This document shows positions 1-7,489 of a stretch of 13,794 nt of DNA, one piece after another. Below the pieces are notes generated by a model. The model worked only from the letters and a program-made list of their open reading frames with translations, did not search any database and had not been told where the DNA came from. Position numbers and translations under genes: made by a program. Source of the DNA: an uncultured Bacteroides sp. (GTDB lineage Bacteria > Bacteroidota > Bacteroidia > Bacteroidales > Bacteroidaceae); assembly GCF_900547205.1 (NCBI RefSeq), contig NZ_URFY01000076.1, positions 1 through 13,794 on the forward strand, given 5' to 3'. How positions within the stretch are numbered: position 1 is the stretch's first letter; every line of letters starts with the position of its first letter.

Positions 1-52
1 AAAGGTAGACTAAACAATAAGTGCTAGCAAGACGTGGAAATTGGACGCTTAC
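1..52. mobile_element. End of an IS66-family element (body lies left of the window)
   Basis: The minus-strand reading of 52 down to 32 starts GTAAGCGTCC, the typical GTAAGCG tip of IS66-family terminal inverted repeats. It matches the repeat at 13435-13455 at 19 of 21 positions, in inverted orientation. The element boundary is therefore placed at 52/53, with the element extending leftward out of view. Positions 1-31 do not resemble the subterminal DNA of the right-hand element, so this may be the opposite end of a similar element, a different IS66 relative, or a remnant. No transposase coding is visible in these 52 bases. The call rests on the repeat alone. Confidence 0.65.
32..52 (-). repeat. 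IS66-type terminal inverted repeat, left copy
   Basis: This 21-bp sequence pairs with 13435-13455 in inverted orientation. Reading inward from the tip, mismatches occur only at repeat positions 13 and 17. The tip GTAAGCG is characteristic of the IS66 family. The 8 bases just outside (53-60, ATTAACAA) do not match the 8 bases outside the right copy (13427-13434), so the two ends do not show a shared 8-bp target duplication. Confidence 0.7.
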
Positions 53-215
53 ATTAACAATGTAGGAGAATCACGCTTTTTACAGCATAAAACTAGGGAC
101 CTACATTTTTTCATCTCACATACAAACACTCTTAATTTAATTACATCTCAACATTTTCAACATTTATTTTATACCATAATTATTTTTATACACATCAATT
201 ATATCATCTAATCAC
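53..215. other. AT-rich non-coding stretch after the last cluster gene
   Basis: This stretch lies between the left IS66 end and the stop codon of the last glycosyltransferase gene. It is strongly AT-rich and I find no convincing coding sequence. A perfect 8-bp inverted repeat (AATGTAGG at 59-66, CCTACATT at 100-107) encloses 33 nt that can form a smaller TTTTA/TAAAA stem. On the plus strand it runs into six T residues (106-111). It might act as a weak terminator for transcription leaving the IS, but the long loop makes this doubtful. No clear terminator for the minus-strand operon is visible. Confidence 0.4.
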
Positions 216-1019
216 TCATAACAATTCTTTTAATAACCGCTTGTTCCATTTTTTTCGTTCGCTATCAAATACCCATCCCCATTTATTGAAATATTTAATC
301 GCATTCCGAATATGAATTATAAGCATCTTTTTACTTCTATATGAAGCAGCACGATGAGCATGAACAATAGTAACCTCCGGCCAAAACATTGTTCGATAAT
401 ACTTATGTATTCTTCGAGTAAGATCAATATCTTCAAGATACATAAAGAATCGTTCATCAAACAAACCAGTCTTATTGAAACATTCAATACGGAAAAACAT
501 AAAACTTCCTTGATGATGAGGGATATTCATAGCCTGTGTATGATCATTAAACTTAAGTATATATCGATTATTTCTTTTTTCTACCATTTTCTTTGGTAGA
601 AATCGACGGAAAATAAGATCGACAGGTGTAGGTAATAATCTACAGGTATATTGCATTCTCCCATCGGGATATATAATATTAGGTTGCACTTGCGCTACAT
701 CTTCATTTGAATCCATATATTTTACCAATTGTTCCAACACATCCGGCTCAAAATAAACATCTGAATTAAGTACTAAATGATATGTATTACTTGAATTCAA
801 AACTTTTCTCAAAGCCTGATTATGTCCGGCACCATACCCTACATTTTTACTAGCGCTATATTCTACATAAGTATATTCTTTGCAAAAATCAGCAATATAC
901 TTTTGACTTGAATTATCAATTATATAGACTTTAGATACCAAGGGAGAATACAAAGAGTGCAAGCACTTAGTAAGCTCTGCCAGATCTGTTTTATAAGTTA
1001 CAATAGATACTGTTATCAT
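216..1019 (-). CDS. GT2 family glycosyltransferase (rhamnosyltransferase-like)
   Basis: Predicted 267-residue cytoplasmic or membrane-associated inverting glycosyltransferase with a GT-A fold, adding one sugar to the lipid-linked repeat unit. The N-terminus MITVSIVTYKT is the first beta strand of the GT2 nucleotide-binding fold. IIDNSS (33-38) follows, and NSDVYF (85-90) holds the metal/nucleotide-binding acidic position. QGSFMFFRIECF (170-181) and the FDERFFMYLEDIDL block (187-200) form the acceptor-side region with the probable catalytic acidic pair, and VHAHRAASY (219-227) is the usual C-terminal histidine motif. This arrangement is that of the WbbL/rhamnosyltransferase-like subgroup, but donor and acceptor cannot be read from sequence. 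The ATG at 1019 gives a complete N-terminus. It is the last gene of the cluster, 180 nt after the preceding GT4, the largest gap in the operon. Confidence 0.93.
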   Translation of the reverse strand: MITVSIVTYKTDLAELTKCLHSLYSPLVSKVYIIDNSSQKYIADFCKEYTYVEYSASKNVGYGAGHNQALRKVLNSSNTYHLVLNSDVYFEPDVLEQLVKYMDSNEDVAQVQPNIIYPDGRMQYTCRLLPTPVDLIFRRFLPKKMVEKRNNRYILKFNDHTQAMNIPHHQGSFMFFRIECFNKTGLFDERFFMYLEDIDLTRRIHKYYRTMFWPEVTIVHAHRAASYRSKKMLIIHIRNAIKYFNKWGWVFDSERKKWNKRLLKELL

Positions 1020-1088
1020 TCAAATAAATTTAAAAATTAAACTATACTTTAGTTCTATATTCTTTCAAGAGAAAATTACATAGTTTCC

Positions 1089-1199
1089 CTACCCCTCTTT
1101 TTCCCATCTAAACCCAATAATAAAAATCAATGGAAAAATTAAACCAAAGCATAAATACAGCAATGTCACCCCAATGAAAATGGATAGATTCTTGATAAT
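1089..1199 (-). other. Gap between two GT genes holding a hydrophobic in-frame extension of the upstream gene
   Basis: The 180-nt gap 1020-1199 has no normal gene. Directly after the TGA of the GT4 gene (1202-1200) its reading frame stays open for 36 more codons to a TAG at 1091-1089. The translation is strongly hydrophobic, with a segment such as FIGVTLLYLCFGLIFPLIF followed by a charged RWEKEG tail, like one transmembrane helix. A second frame has a 31-codon ORF (1203-1108) whose ATG overlaps the GT4 stop as ATGA, but its peptide resembles nothing I know. The hydrophobic stretch may be a remnant of a lost membrane protein, a tiny membrane peptide starting at GTG 1169, or chance. I do not call it a gene. 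Confidence 0.25.
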
Positions 1200-2414
1200 T
1201 CATGATTCTATTATAATTTCATGATATACTCTTATCAGATTCTTAATATGAGAGTCCAAGCTCCAATCTTCCACCACGAAGTTTCGGATTATGTTATTTT
1301 GCATTTCCTGAATATCGCTATTTTCGTATTTCACAATTGCTGCTTTCAAAGAGTCCAAGTTACCTGTTTTGAATAGATACCCTGTACTACCATCTTCCAC
1401 CTGCTCGCTTGCTGCACAATTATCCGGTACAATGCAAGGTATTCCATAGGATTTGGCTTCCGCTACAGCCAAGCCAAACGTTTCATACCATAGTGAGGTG
1501 AAAACAAACCCCTTCGCCTGTTCAAAATACATTTTCTTTTCCTTACCAGTCACCCAACCAGCAAACTGTATGTTAGGATATCTTTCCATTAATTCTTTTC
1601 TTAAATATCCGTCCCCCAATACAATACCTTTCTTTTTTAAGTCCGTCATAGCCTGACAAAACAATTCCACTCCTTTCTCTGGAGATAATCTTCCCATAAA
1701 CAAATACACATCGTTATCTTGTAATCTGTTTGGCTGTTTTTTATTTATTTCAACTGGATCTGCAACCGAATACACTTTGCGGTCATCTTTTATCAATGGT
1801 TTACAGACTCTTTGAGTTAATGTCGAGATAGATATAAAATATATATTTTTATTCTTTGATAATACCCAGTTTTGAATTGTCATCCTCATGCTGCGCCATA
1901 CTTTCTGTGGATAACATCGTGCATCACAATTACAAATCAGGCATGACAGGCTCATCGGTTTCTTCGTACAAATTACATTTCGCTGGTAGTTATAAAATCC
2001 TCCATTGGGACAAAAGCAGAAAAAATCATGAAGTGTTATCACTGTTTTAAATTTTTTTTTTGCAGTGACAGTAAACAGAGAAGCTGTCAAAGCTTTTGTC
2101 CAAGTGTGAAAATGTACAATAGTTTCCGCAGGATCTAGTGTAGCCAAAAGATATGCAAACTTCTTCTTTGTTGCATTATCCCATAAACCCTTGAATATTG
2201 CACGAAAACGATTCTCATCGTGAAGTATATCTTTCTTCCCGATACATATCACTTTTACGCCTACCTCACCTAGCCTTTCATCAATGGGCTGAACTGCAGA
2301 AAATAAATATACACAATATTGCTTTGCCAACCCAATAGCAGAATTTATTGCAACATTTGCAGCACCTCCTTCTATAGATGCCCAGTCATTCACTATTATT
2401 ATATTTTTAAGCAT
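1200..2414 (-). CDS. GT4 family glycosyltransferase with cysteine-rich N-domain segment
   Basis: A 404-residue retaining glycosyltransferase with a GT-B fold. The N-terminal domain opens with IIIVNDWASIEGGAANVA (5-22), including the glycine-rich acceptor loop. The C-terminal donor domain has YLFMGRLSPEKGVE (237-250), with the Arg/Lys pair that contacts donor phosphates, and ETFGLAVAE (311-319), the EX7E signature. Residues 129-168 carry seven cysteines (133, 135, 149, 158, 161, 163, 167) around HDFFCFCPNGG and CNCDARCYP. This pattern recurs in a subset of polysaccharide GT4 enzymes and may bind metal or be structural, but its role is not established. The ATG at 2414 overlaps the end of the upstream polymerase gene by 16 nt, implying translational coupling. 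The sugar transferred is unknown. Confidence 0.93.
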   Translation of the reverse strand: MLKNIIIVNDWASIEGGAANVAINSAIGLAKQYCVYLFSAVQPIDERLGEVGVKVICIGKKDILHDENRFRAIFKGLWDNATKKKFAYLLATLDPAETIVHFHTWTKALTASLFTVTAKKKFKTVITLHDFFCFCPNGGFYNYQRNVICTKKPMSLSCLICNCDARCYPQKVWRSMRMTIQNWVLSKNKNIYFISISTLTQRVCKPLIKDDRKVYSVADPVEINKKQPNRLQDNDVYLFMGRLSPEKGVELFCQAMTDLKKKGIVLGDGYLRKELMERYPNIQFAGWVTGKEKKMYFEQAKGFVFTSLWYETFGLAVAEAKSYGIPCIVPDNCAASEQVEDGSTGYLFKTGNLDSLKAAIVKYENSDIQEMQNNIIRNFVVEDWSLDSHIKNLIRVYHEIIIES

Positions 2415-3580
2415 TTATTGCGGTCTGAAGATGTATTATAAAATAAATAAGCATAGAATACCACCCCATACAGGAAGTAATGTCCTCCCCGGATAAAATA
2501 AGAAATGAATACTAATAATATAGCAATATTGATGGGATCTTTACTATTTCGATATCTGAATAATAAGTATATAACAAGAAATACCCCAATAATACCAAAC
2601 TCTGAATATAAACGGGTAAATAATGAATATGCATCCGTTTTATTTAATCCATAAAACACAAAATTAGATTGATATTCCGCCTCATAGTTAATCTCATGAG
2701 TGCCTAATCCTGTTCCTGTCAACCTGTATGGTGCTTCATTGGCTACCCACAAATTAGTAAGTAAAGCATAAGTGCTTAAGTTTAAGACCTCAAAATACTC
2801 CGGTTCAAAGTCACTAAATGCATTAATACTCTCGGATGTTTTTGTCATCATAGCCTTCCAAGAGCCTTCCATCCCATCTTCTCTTGCCGAATAATTAAGA
2901 ATGTAAAGAAAAAACATAATTATGGGTACAACTAAAAAGTAGCAATACTTCAAAATGATTCTTCTATATCGATATAAGATAAAAAAGCACATAACAAAAT
3001 AACCGATTGTAGCAAAAGTCAAAAGCAACGCGATTACTAAAATTAAAACGCGACTTTTATACTGTTTCCAATAACCCTTTTTCAAAAAACAATACGAAAC
3101 AGCTGGAATAATAAAGGTTGCAAAAGAACCTGGCTCTAAAAAATATGAACGTAATCTGTAACTTTGTTGAGGAGCACTGTCAATCAAAGAAACAAAGAAG
3201 GATATATCAATATTAGTCAATATATAGACTGCCAATTGAAGAAGTCCGAAATAAGATAGAAACAGGCATAATCGAATATATTTATCCCATAATATTTCGA
3301 TGTTTGGTACATAATTTCGGAAAAACTGATAATAACTGACAACAAGGAGCAACAAAATAAAGAATTGTTGTACAAACTTACCCACAGGATATCCTATAAA
3401 GTAATTTGTAACACAAAAATGAATCAATAACAACGAAAAAAAAATGACTATTTTTTTGAATTTATACCATCTATATGTGAATAATAGTAGAAACAGAAAT
3501 GCCACTTCTACATACCTTCCTAGAGATATAGAAATAAGCAAAAGCCACTGAATACAATCTATTTTTTTACCCAATACCAT
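2399..3580 (-). CDS. wzy: Wzy-like O-antigen/capsule repeat-unit polymerase
   Basis: An integral membrane protein of about 393 residues, made almost entirely of hydrophobic helices with a large hydrophilic loop in the C-terminal half, the layout of Wzy polymerases. These join lipid-linked repeat units on the outer face of the inner membrane. Family-like features are the loop SYRLRSYFLEPGSFATF, typical of O-antigen ligase/polymerase proteins, and the YRLTGTGLGTHEINYE loop followed by YSEFGIIG before the last helices. Wzy proteins are poorly conserved, so the call rests on topology, these loops and the only matching role left open in the cluster. I prefer the ATG at 3580 (MVLGKKIDC) because AAGAGG lies just upstream. 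An ATG at 3604 would add eight residues and lengthen the overlap with the upstream GT2 from 22 to 46 nt. Confidence 0.85.
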   Translation of the reverse strand: MVLGKKIDCIQWLLLISISLGRYVEVAFLFLLLFTYRWYKFKKIVIFFSLLLIHFCVTNYFIGYPVGKFVQQFFILLLLVVSYYQFFRNYVPNIEILWDKYIRLCLFLSYFGLLQLAVYILTNIDISFFVSLIDSAPQQSYRLRSYFLEPGSFATFIIPAVSYCFLKKGYWKQYKSRVLILVIALLLTFATIGYFVMCFFILYRYRRIILKYCYFLVVPIIMFFLYILNYSAREDGMEGSWKAMMTKTSESINAFSDFEPEYFEVLNLSTYALLTNLWVANEAPYRLTGTGLGTHEINYEAEYQSNFVFYGLNKTDAYSLFTRLYSEFGIIGVFLVIYLLFRYRNSKDPINIAILLVFISYFIRGGHYFLYGVVFYAYLFYNTSSDRNKCLKI

Positions 3581-4308
3581 AACCTCTTGCAATAGTAACC
3601 ACATGTACCCTTTATCAGGTAATATAAATTGCGATACTGGGAAGTAATGCGATGATGTTGTTTCACCCTATAGGAATCAAACACTCCTTTTACAGAACTA
3701 CTCATTCCACCTACTTGCATTACAAAGATTTCTCGATCAATAAAAAAAGAGCTCATCTTTTTACGAAGTAGAAATTCATAGTCTGCACAAATTTTAAAAT
3801 CAAGATTAAACTCTCCTACTTCCTGGAAGAGCTTACGGTTATGTAGTGTTGAGCCATGAGAAATCTCCATTTTATCAATAAATATTTCTCTTTTATACGG
3901 AGTACCAAAAGTTCTCAGATATTTTCCAGTTTCGTCAATTAGCCGACATCGAGCACAAATTATATCTATAGAATCTACGTATTCTTTTCCCTGTAAGAAG
4001 TCCAGATAAAAACTTATCGCATCAGGAAGAAAATAATCATCTGCACCTAAAAACATAATCCATTCCCCAGTAGCTATCCGGAGTGCTTTATTCCAAGCAT
4101 CATAAACGCCTTTGTCTTTTTCCGACTTTAGGATATCAATCAAGTTACCATAAGATTTCAAAATATCCATAGTTCTATCATTAGATCCTCCATCTATGAC
4201 CAATAGTTCTATTTCGTTAGTTTTCTGACACGCAATACTATCAATGCATCGTTTAATAGTATTTTCTGCATTATAAGTTGCTACAATTATAGAAATCCTT
4301 ATATTCAT
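3559..4308 (-). CDS. GT2 family glycosyltransferase (WcaE-like)
   Basis: A 249-residue GT-A glycosyltransferase, predicted to add one sugar to the lipid-linked intermediate at the cytoplasmic membrane face. The N-terminal SIIVATYNAENTIKRCI (6-22) and LVIDGGSNDRT (36-46) form the nucleotide-binding strands. KDKGVYDAWNKAL (64-76) and FLGADDYFLPDA (86-97) supply the acceptor-loop and metal-binding GADD motifs. The GVYDAWNKAL/GADD combination is typical of the WcaE-like subgroup, which is short and often ends soon after residue 240, as here. The ATG at 4308 gives a full N-terminus. It lies 75 nt after the preceding gene, and that gap holds a perfect 8-bp inverted repeat. Its 3' end overlaps the polymerase gene. 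Donor specificity is unknown. Confidence 0.93.
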   Translation of the reverse strand: MNIRISIIVATYNAENTIKRCIDSIACQKTNEIELLVIDGGSNDRTMDILKSYGNLIDILKSEKDKGVYDAWNKALRIATGEWIMFLGADDYFLPDAISFYLDFLQGKEYVDSIDIICARCRLIDETGKYLRTFGTPYKREIFIDKMEISHGSTLHNRKLFQEVGEFNLDFKICADYEFLLRKKMSSFFIDREIFVMQVGGMSSSVKGVFDSYRVKQHHRITSQYRNLYYLIKGTCGYYCKRLWYWVKK

Positions 4309-4328
4309 ATCATAGTTTTCTAATTTTA

Positions 4329-4363
4329 TTAGTACTCAATCTAGGACATACCCCAAGTACTAA
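4329..4363 (-). repeat. Intergenic stem-loop
   Basis: A perfect 8-bp inverted repeat, TTAGTACT (4329-4336) and AGTACTAA (4356-4363), separated by 19 nt, lies in the 75-nt gap upstream of the GT2 gene. In minus-strand RNA it could form a hairpin. No U-run follows on either strand, so it is not a standard intrinsic terminator. It may be an RNA processing or stability element, or chance. Confidence 0.35.
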
Positions 4364-4383
4364 CATTTCTATTATGATTCATT

Positions 4384-5223
4384 TCACCATGCAATCTTAT
4401 TCCTAAAATAGAATCCCTTACAGTATTTCAAGTATAAACCTATCCAGATAGTTAGGCATTGAGTTACTTTTCTTTTTATCTTATCCATTAATCGTTCTCC
4501 CTTGTCACGTTTAGCCCAAAGAGGGAAATTGTCATGTCCAGTCCAGTCATTATCAAGTGACTCTACTTCTTCCCAAGATATTACATTATGAGGGATTTTT
4601 TTTACAAGTAGTGTAAAAACAGATTGATCGTGTCGATTTTCTTGAAAACCTTGCAAGTTTTGACTCAACGAGGCTTTATCTGTTACCAAGTCACGGTGAT
4701 TTTGTGTGATATAATTCCATTCAGCAAAGAGATTTTCAGTTGTAGAACATTTCAATGAAAGATGAATACCTCCACAAAATTGAAGAGTCATAGCATATTT
4801 TTTCCAGTCATCTGGACAAATATATTTAAGAACATCACCTTTTGTCCAATCTTTTACAAGATAAGGTTGCTGAAATACGACAATAGATCGCTCCTCATTG
4901 AGCATACCCACATATTCTTCAAATCGCTTTTTTCCAGATATATGCCACTGTGTACCAGCATCCGTATAAACTAGAATATCACCATCATTGAGTCGGCTCA
5001 TCATCTTGTTTATAATATATGGTTTCCAAATCCAGTATCCATATCCTCGACGGTATATCTTCGGGCTAAATCCTTTGAAAAAATCCTTTGGCAAGTCTCT
5101 CTCAGTAAAAAAATGCCGTTCATCGAAACCAAAATTTTCCGTCTCTTTTTTAATTCTTTCCATTGCCTTTCCATATCTACTATCGGCAAACGTAGCGAAT
5201 ACTATTTTTCCCATATCAATCAT
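4384..5223 (-). CDS. Putative glycosyltransferase, poorly characterised YTDAG/HDQS family
   Basis: About 279 residues. I recognise the pattern as a recurrent but little-studied family in polysaccharide clusters, not one with an assigned reaction. Counting from the ATG at 5223, an N-terminal strand (KIVFATFADSRYG, near residue 6) is followed by RRGYGYWIWKPYII (58-71), a probable nucleotide or acceptor site. GDILVYTDAG (81-90) has an acidic DxxG-type position like the DXD of GT-A enzymes, and ENRHDQSVFTLL (195-206) contains the HDQS motif common at the C-terminal end of several GT-A families. A basic, hydrophobic tail (about 248-279) may associate with the membrane. The ATG at 5223 overlaps the upstream stop as ATGA; ATGs at 5241 and 5214 are alternatives. 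A glycosyltransferase role is inferred from motifs and context. Confidence 0.75.
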   Translation of the reverse strand: MIDMGKIVFATFADSRYGKAMERIKKETENFGFDERHFFTERDLPKDFFKGFSPKIYRRGYGYWIWKPYIINKMMSRLNDGDILVYTDAGTQWHISGKKRFEEYVGMLNEERSIVVFQQPYLVKDWTKGDVLKYICPDDWKKYAMTLQFCGGIHLSLKCSTTENLFAEWNYITQNHRDLVTDKASLSQNLQGFQENRHDQSVFTLLVKKIPHNVISWEEVESLDNDWTGHDNFPLWAKRDKGERLMDKIKRKVTQCLTIWIGLYLKYCKGFYFRNKIAW

Positions 5224-6275
5224 TTTGGGCTTTTCAGCCATCCAACAATATTCATATTTAAAACTTTAAATGTAACCCATTCGCTTCCATTATGCAACAG
5301 AACCGCTGACAGCAAAGAGCCAATAAAGCATACGGCAATATACATACAAGTATTTGATATAAAAGGCATTAACCCCGCTAAAAACAAAAAATGGATGATG
5401 TAAAATTCGTAAGAAATTCGTCCCATAAAGAGTAGAACCCGACTCGTAAGTATGGGCAGATCCGAGAGAAATAGTAAGACAGTAAGTAGCAATATAACAC
5501 CCACGGCTTGGATTATCTCCATCCGATACATATTTGACGCAATATTTGTATTGATACCAGACCATGTTTGCACATCCCATAAAATAACACCCACCACAGA
5601 CAATACTCCTAGAAACCAGCGATGCTTACCAATGATTACGAACAATCTCTCCTGATAACGATGAAATATAGCCCCCATCAAAAATATAGCAACCCAACAT
5701 TGCGTAGTCGTCATAACAGACAAAAAAACAATAACACCAGACAACCACCAGTAAGTCTTATTCGACAGAAATATAATAACAGGAATAATGACCATCATTT
5801 TGAAATCAACATTGAGATACCAAGAATTTGGATTGATGAACTCATTTGAAGGGGCATGTCGAAACACGACCTTTGATTCATTCAGAAATCTTGACCATGT
5901 AACAGGTTCATTCCAAAAGGATGCAAACCAATGACTGACGTTATTATCTTGCGAAATTCCATATTTGAGATAATAATTACAAAGTAGAGCACCGATGATT
6001 ATCGACACCCAATAAGAAGGAATAAGCCGTGTTACTCTTTTGATTATTATATAAATATACTGTTTTAGAGTAATGCATTTATCGGTATAATAAAAATAAC
6101 CAGATAGCACAAAGAAAAATATGACTGCTGCATGACCATCCAATAACAACCGGAGAGGATTATTCATATGATTCTGAAGCCAAGGAATATTATAAGCACC
6201 TGTGGCATGTCCGAAAAACACCATCAAGGTACAAATTCCACGTGCACCCTGTATATTAAGATTAAACTTTTTCAC
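5220..6275 (-). CDS. Acyltransferase family 3 membrane protein (OafA-like, sugar O-acylation)
   Basis: A 351-residue polytopic membrane protein with about ten hydrophobic helices, matching the acyltransferase-3 family (Pfam PF01757), which moves acetyl or other acyl groups onto sugars of surface polysaccharides. The N-terminal helix carries ARG and FFGHA with His23, the expected catalytic-type histidine. DGHAAVIFFFVLSGYFYY (46-63) is the classic second-helix motif. KRVTRLIPSYW (79-89) is the basic loop with the family Arg-Leu-x-Pro-x-Tyr pattern. The initiation codon is GTG at 6275, inside a GTGA overlap with the upstream GT4 stop. The 3' end overlaps the next gene. In this setting it probably acylates the capsule repeat unit; which sugar and acyl group is unknown. 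Confidence 0.92.
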   Translation of the reverse strand: MKKFNLNIQGARGICTLMVFFGHATGAYNIPWLQNHMNNPLRLLLDGHAAVIFFFVLSGYFYYTDKCITLKQYIYIIIKRVTRLIPSYWVSIIIGALLCNYYLKYGISQDNNVSHWFASFWNEPVTWSRFLNESKVVFRHAPSNEFINPNSWYLNVDFKMMVIIPVIIFLSNKTYWWLSGVIVFLSVMTTTQCWVAIFLMGAIFHRYQERLFVIIGKHRWFLGVLSVVGVILWDVQTWSGINTNIASNMYRMEIIQAVGVILLLTVLLFLSDLPILTSRVLLFMGRISYEFYIIHFLFLAGLMPFISNTCMYIAVCFIGSLLSAVLLHNGSEWVTFKVLNMNIVGWLKSPK

Positions 6276-7489
6276 TTCCCCAATATCTCCTTATATATAT
6301 TCATCAGTTGCATTTCCACGTCTTTGTGTCTCAGTTCAGCTACCTCTATCTCTTTCTTGCTAATCTTCTCTGCATATCCATGTTCTCGTTTCAAACGAAG
6401 GATGGCATATGCAGAACGATAGGCATCATTAGCTGGTACCATGATACCAGCTCCATCCTGTATCAACGTATCCATTCCCCCCACCATTGCAGCTACCACC
6501 GGTACTCCAATATATTGTGCCTCACATACACTATTAGGACTGTTCTCTATGTATGATTGATGACAATATACATCACTCAAATTGAGCTTTTCAGCAACCA
6601 TTTGTGCTGAGACTCTACCTCGCGGATATACATTTACATCGTTGGCAAAAATACCGGTAAGTCGTTCGTGTAAGTGTACATCATTGAGTCCATAAATATT
6701 CCACTCAAAATCATCGCCATATTCTTCTTTTATCAGTTTGGCAGTACGAAGAATCACGTCTAGACCTTTATAAATGGCCGCTGACACAATCGAAGATACC
6801 ACCAACCGATGATTGTTATGCCTTTTCCATTTACTGCACTCTACTACCGCAAGGCGCAACGATTCCGAACAATAATAATAACGAGCCTGAGGAGCAAGAA
6901 TACTTACACACTCCTTGTCCCATTCCGTACGCCCCAACACATAGGGCATGCTACTTAATATTTCCTTTTCCCTCTGAGCATTATATTTAAACAAGCGATA
7001 AGGCCTCCATTGGCGACGAAGATAAACTATCAGATTATATCTCAAAGCACGCAATAGACTTTCTACACTATATGCAGGTGGACAATATGCGTCAAAATAA
7101 GGATTGAGAAGTCCCTGAATGTGCATCACCACAGGAACAGATACCTGTTTAGCTATCAACCCGAACCCTAACTCAGAACCCCAACATTGGATAATATCAG
7201 GGTGTTCTGCTTCAATAATTTCTTGTACCCGGTGCAGAAAGATACGGTCATGATATTCAATAGATAAAAAAGACTTAATTCGGTCAATTTTTCCTATATA
7301 CACAGGATAGTATATTACCCTGTCTTGTCGAAAGACATCTACATTATCCGGATATTCAAATACATTGACCAGTTGAAGGTCAGTGTACACATTTAGTAGT
7401 TGCGTTTGTAAGGAACCAATCCATCCACCATCATCCAGCGACTTAGCACGAAACAGTCCTGGGTTACCACAAAGCCAAAGTACTTTCAT
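6272..7489 (-). CDS. GT4 family glycosyltransferase
   Basis: A 405-residue GT-B fold retaining glycosyltransferase. The N-terminus MKVLWLCGNPGLF begins the acceptor domain, with the GGWIGSLQ segment (21-28) in the glycine-rich loop position. The C-terminal donor domain shows VSSIVSAAIYKGLDVILRTA (231-250), where the usual GRL-x-x-KG loop is SAAIYKG, without the typical arginine. The EX7E signature ENSPNSVCE is at 315-323, followed by GVPVVAAMVGGMDTLI. The ATG at 7489 overlaps the upstream stop in an ATGA, and the gene ends in the GTGA that starts the acyltransferase, so it is tightly coupled on both sides. It is predicted to add one sugar to the undecaprenyl-linked repeat unit; its specificity cannot be assigned. 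Confidence 0.92.
   Translation of the reverse strand: MKVLWLCGNPGLFRAKSLDDGGWIGSLQTQLLNVYTDLQLVNVFEYPDNVDVFRQDRVIYYPVYIGKIDRIKSFLSIEYHDRIFLHRVQEIIEAEHPDIIQCWGSELGFGLIAKQVSVPVVMHIQGLLNPYFDAYCPPAYSVESLLRALRYNLIVYLRRQWRPYRLFKYNAQREKEILSSMPYVLGRTEWDKECVSILAPQARYYYCSESLRLAVVECSKWKRHNNHRLVVSSIVSAAIYKGLDVILRTAKLIKEEYGDDFEWNIYGLNDVHLHERLTGIFANDVNVYPRGRVSAQMVAEKLNLSDVYCHQSYIENSPNSVCEAQYIGVPVVAAMVGGMDTLIQDGAGIMVPANDAYRSAYAILRLKREHGYAEKISKKEIEVAELRHKDVEMQLMNIYKEILGK

Noticed and set aside
59..107. AATGTAGG/CCTACATT inverted repeat as a terminator or small mobile element
   Set aside because: The 8-bp arms enclose a 33-nt loop and only the plus strand has a T-run, so it does not serve the minus-strand operon. 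Evidence is too weak for a terminator call.
38..112. Open plus-strand frame at the left edge reading KLDAYINN, similar to the LDAYMN translation at 13446
   Set aside because: Both peptides come from the shared IS66 terminal repeat read in the same frame, not from a common protein. No start codon or known family supports a gene.
1020..1199. Promoter for the last glycosyltransferase gene in the 180-nt gap
   Set aside because: I found no TAnnTTTG with a correctly spaced TTTG on the minus strand. AT-richness alone does not justify a promoter call.
5290..5580. 96-codon minus-strand open frame within the acyltransferase gene
   Set aside because: It is a shadow frame of the acyltransferase coding region with a low-complexity, unrecognisable product.
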